Shown here: piece after piece, positions 50,805 to 51,165 of the stretch | How positions within the stretch are numbered: position 1 is the stretch's first letter | Layout of the letters: the number at the start of each line of letters is the position of its first letter | Assembly (NCBI GenBank): GCA_014860585.1 | Contig: JACZJL010000002.1 | Location: 1 to 51,165 of the forward strand | Source of the DNA: Bacteroidales bacterium | GTDB taxonomy: Bacteria; Bacteroidota; Bacteroidia; Bacteroidales; 4484-276 | Reading direction: 5' to 3' | Length of the DNA stretch: 51,165 nt | The notes under the pieces: model-generated | The model's input: the letters and a program-made list of their open reading frames with translations, nothing else | Database searches by the model: none | Told to the model about the DNA's origin: nothing | Program-made: the position numbers and the translations under genes

Positions 50805-51165
50805 TTAAAATGCTTTGGGTTTGAAATTTTCTTCATTAACAACGGCTGCGCTGCTCCCGGTAGCTTTGATAACAAAAAAGCCCGATTTTTCAGCCATTCG
50901 ATCGCTGGCGCCTTCGGCAGTAATGGATGCAACGCCTCCATAAACGACCATATTTTTGTACTCGGGCATAAAAATTTTTGCTTTCCACAGTTTCTCATGG
51001 AATTCATTTACATCCTGGGGTCTCAGGGTCGTTTTCACTTCAACAATAACAATCTCGCCTCCGTTAATGGCAATCAGATCAAATTCAAAATTTATCCCTT
51101 CACGGTTGCCTTTTCTGCGCTGAATTATACTTTCTACTTTAATCCCTCTCGAATTCAGCAATTTG
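50805..51165 (-). CDS. PD-(D/E)XK nuclease-like protein, C-terminal part (cut by window edge)
   Basis: The frame is open to the right edge, so the true start lies outside; the last 120 residues are present. N-F-E-F-D-L-I-A-I-N-G-G-E-I-V-I-V-E-V-K-T-T shows the D...E-x-K catalytic pattern of the PD-(D/E)XK fold, followed by V-N-E-F-H-E-K-L-W, as in DUF3782-type proteins. The nuclease role is not proven for this group. A 228-base gap to patatin holds the patatin promoter and no gene. Confidence 0.7.
   Translation of the reverse strand, partial: KLLNSRGIKVESIIQRRKGNREGINFEFDLIAINGGEIVIVEVKTTLRPQDVNEFHEKLWKAKIFMPEYKNMVVYGGVASITAEGASDRMAEKSGFFVIKATGSSAAVVNEENFKPKAF

Overview
The window looks like a chromosomal segment from a member of the Bacteroidota, probably a Bacteroidales-like marine or sediment lineage. 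The evidence is a type IX secretion C-terminal sorting domain, several TAnnTTTG promoter boxes, weak Shine-Dalgarno sites, many small exported beta-barrels and lipoproteins, a PlpD-like patatin/barrel protein, and Bacteroidota-type sulfatases. I see no rRNA, tRNA, CRISPR array, phage module or intact insertion sequence. Coding density is high, and only one gap exceeds 300 bases (37034-37416).

Layout. 1-3.1 kb: partial gatD-like gene, purC, phoH and a GNAT/small-protein pair, all on the minus strand. 3.3-4.1 kb: SAM hydroxide adenosyltransferase. 4.1-8.5 kb: a compact minus-strand zinc operon read as zur-like regulator, queD, yidD-znuA in one frame, znuC, znuB, DUF192, with a perfect palindrome over the regulator start codon. 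8.7-9.3 kb: vapB with a vapC broken by one amber codon. 9.5-13.6 kb: AddB-like nuclease and a membrane-bound AraC regulator. 13.9-18.8 kb: sulfatase, lipoprotein HAD phosphatase, AsmA/DUF748-like protein. 18.9-21.3 kb: SDR and SnoaL-like genes divergent from an HxlR regulator.

21.5-26.9 kb: a quinol-oxidising gene set made of cytochrome b, an Ntn-hydrolase, a Rieske protein and an octahaem c-type cytochrome carrying HEAT-like and TPR repeats. 27.1-37.0 kb: ten consecutive genes for exported or outer-membrane proteins, starting with a second sulfatase. 37.4-43.2 kb: rsmG, an OPT transporter, a PqqD-like protein and two glycosyltransferases. 43.3-51.2 kb, all minus strand: T9SS-exported esterase, PLP decarboxylase, frr, pyrH, a membrane HELGH protein, patatin/beta-barrel, and a partial PD-(D/E)XK protein.

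How they fit together: the zinc operon is a self-contained uptake and sensing unit, with a pterin synthase (a zinc enzyme) and a membrane insertase accessory built in. The cytochrome cluster implies electrons pass from menaquinol through b haems and the Rieske centre to a multihaem periplasmic protein. The two sulfatases suggest use of sulfated organic matter. No single locus is clearly an undescribed system. The strongest candidates for a second look are the YidD-ZnuA fusion with its operator, the Rieske/cytochrome b/octahaem-TPR set, and the GatD-like protein.
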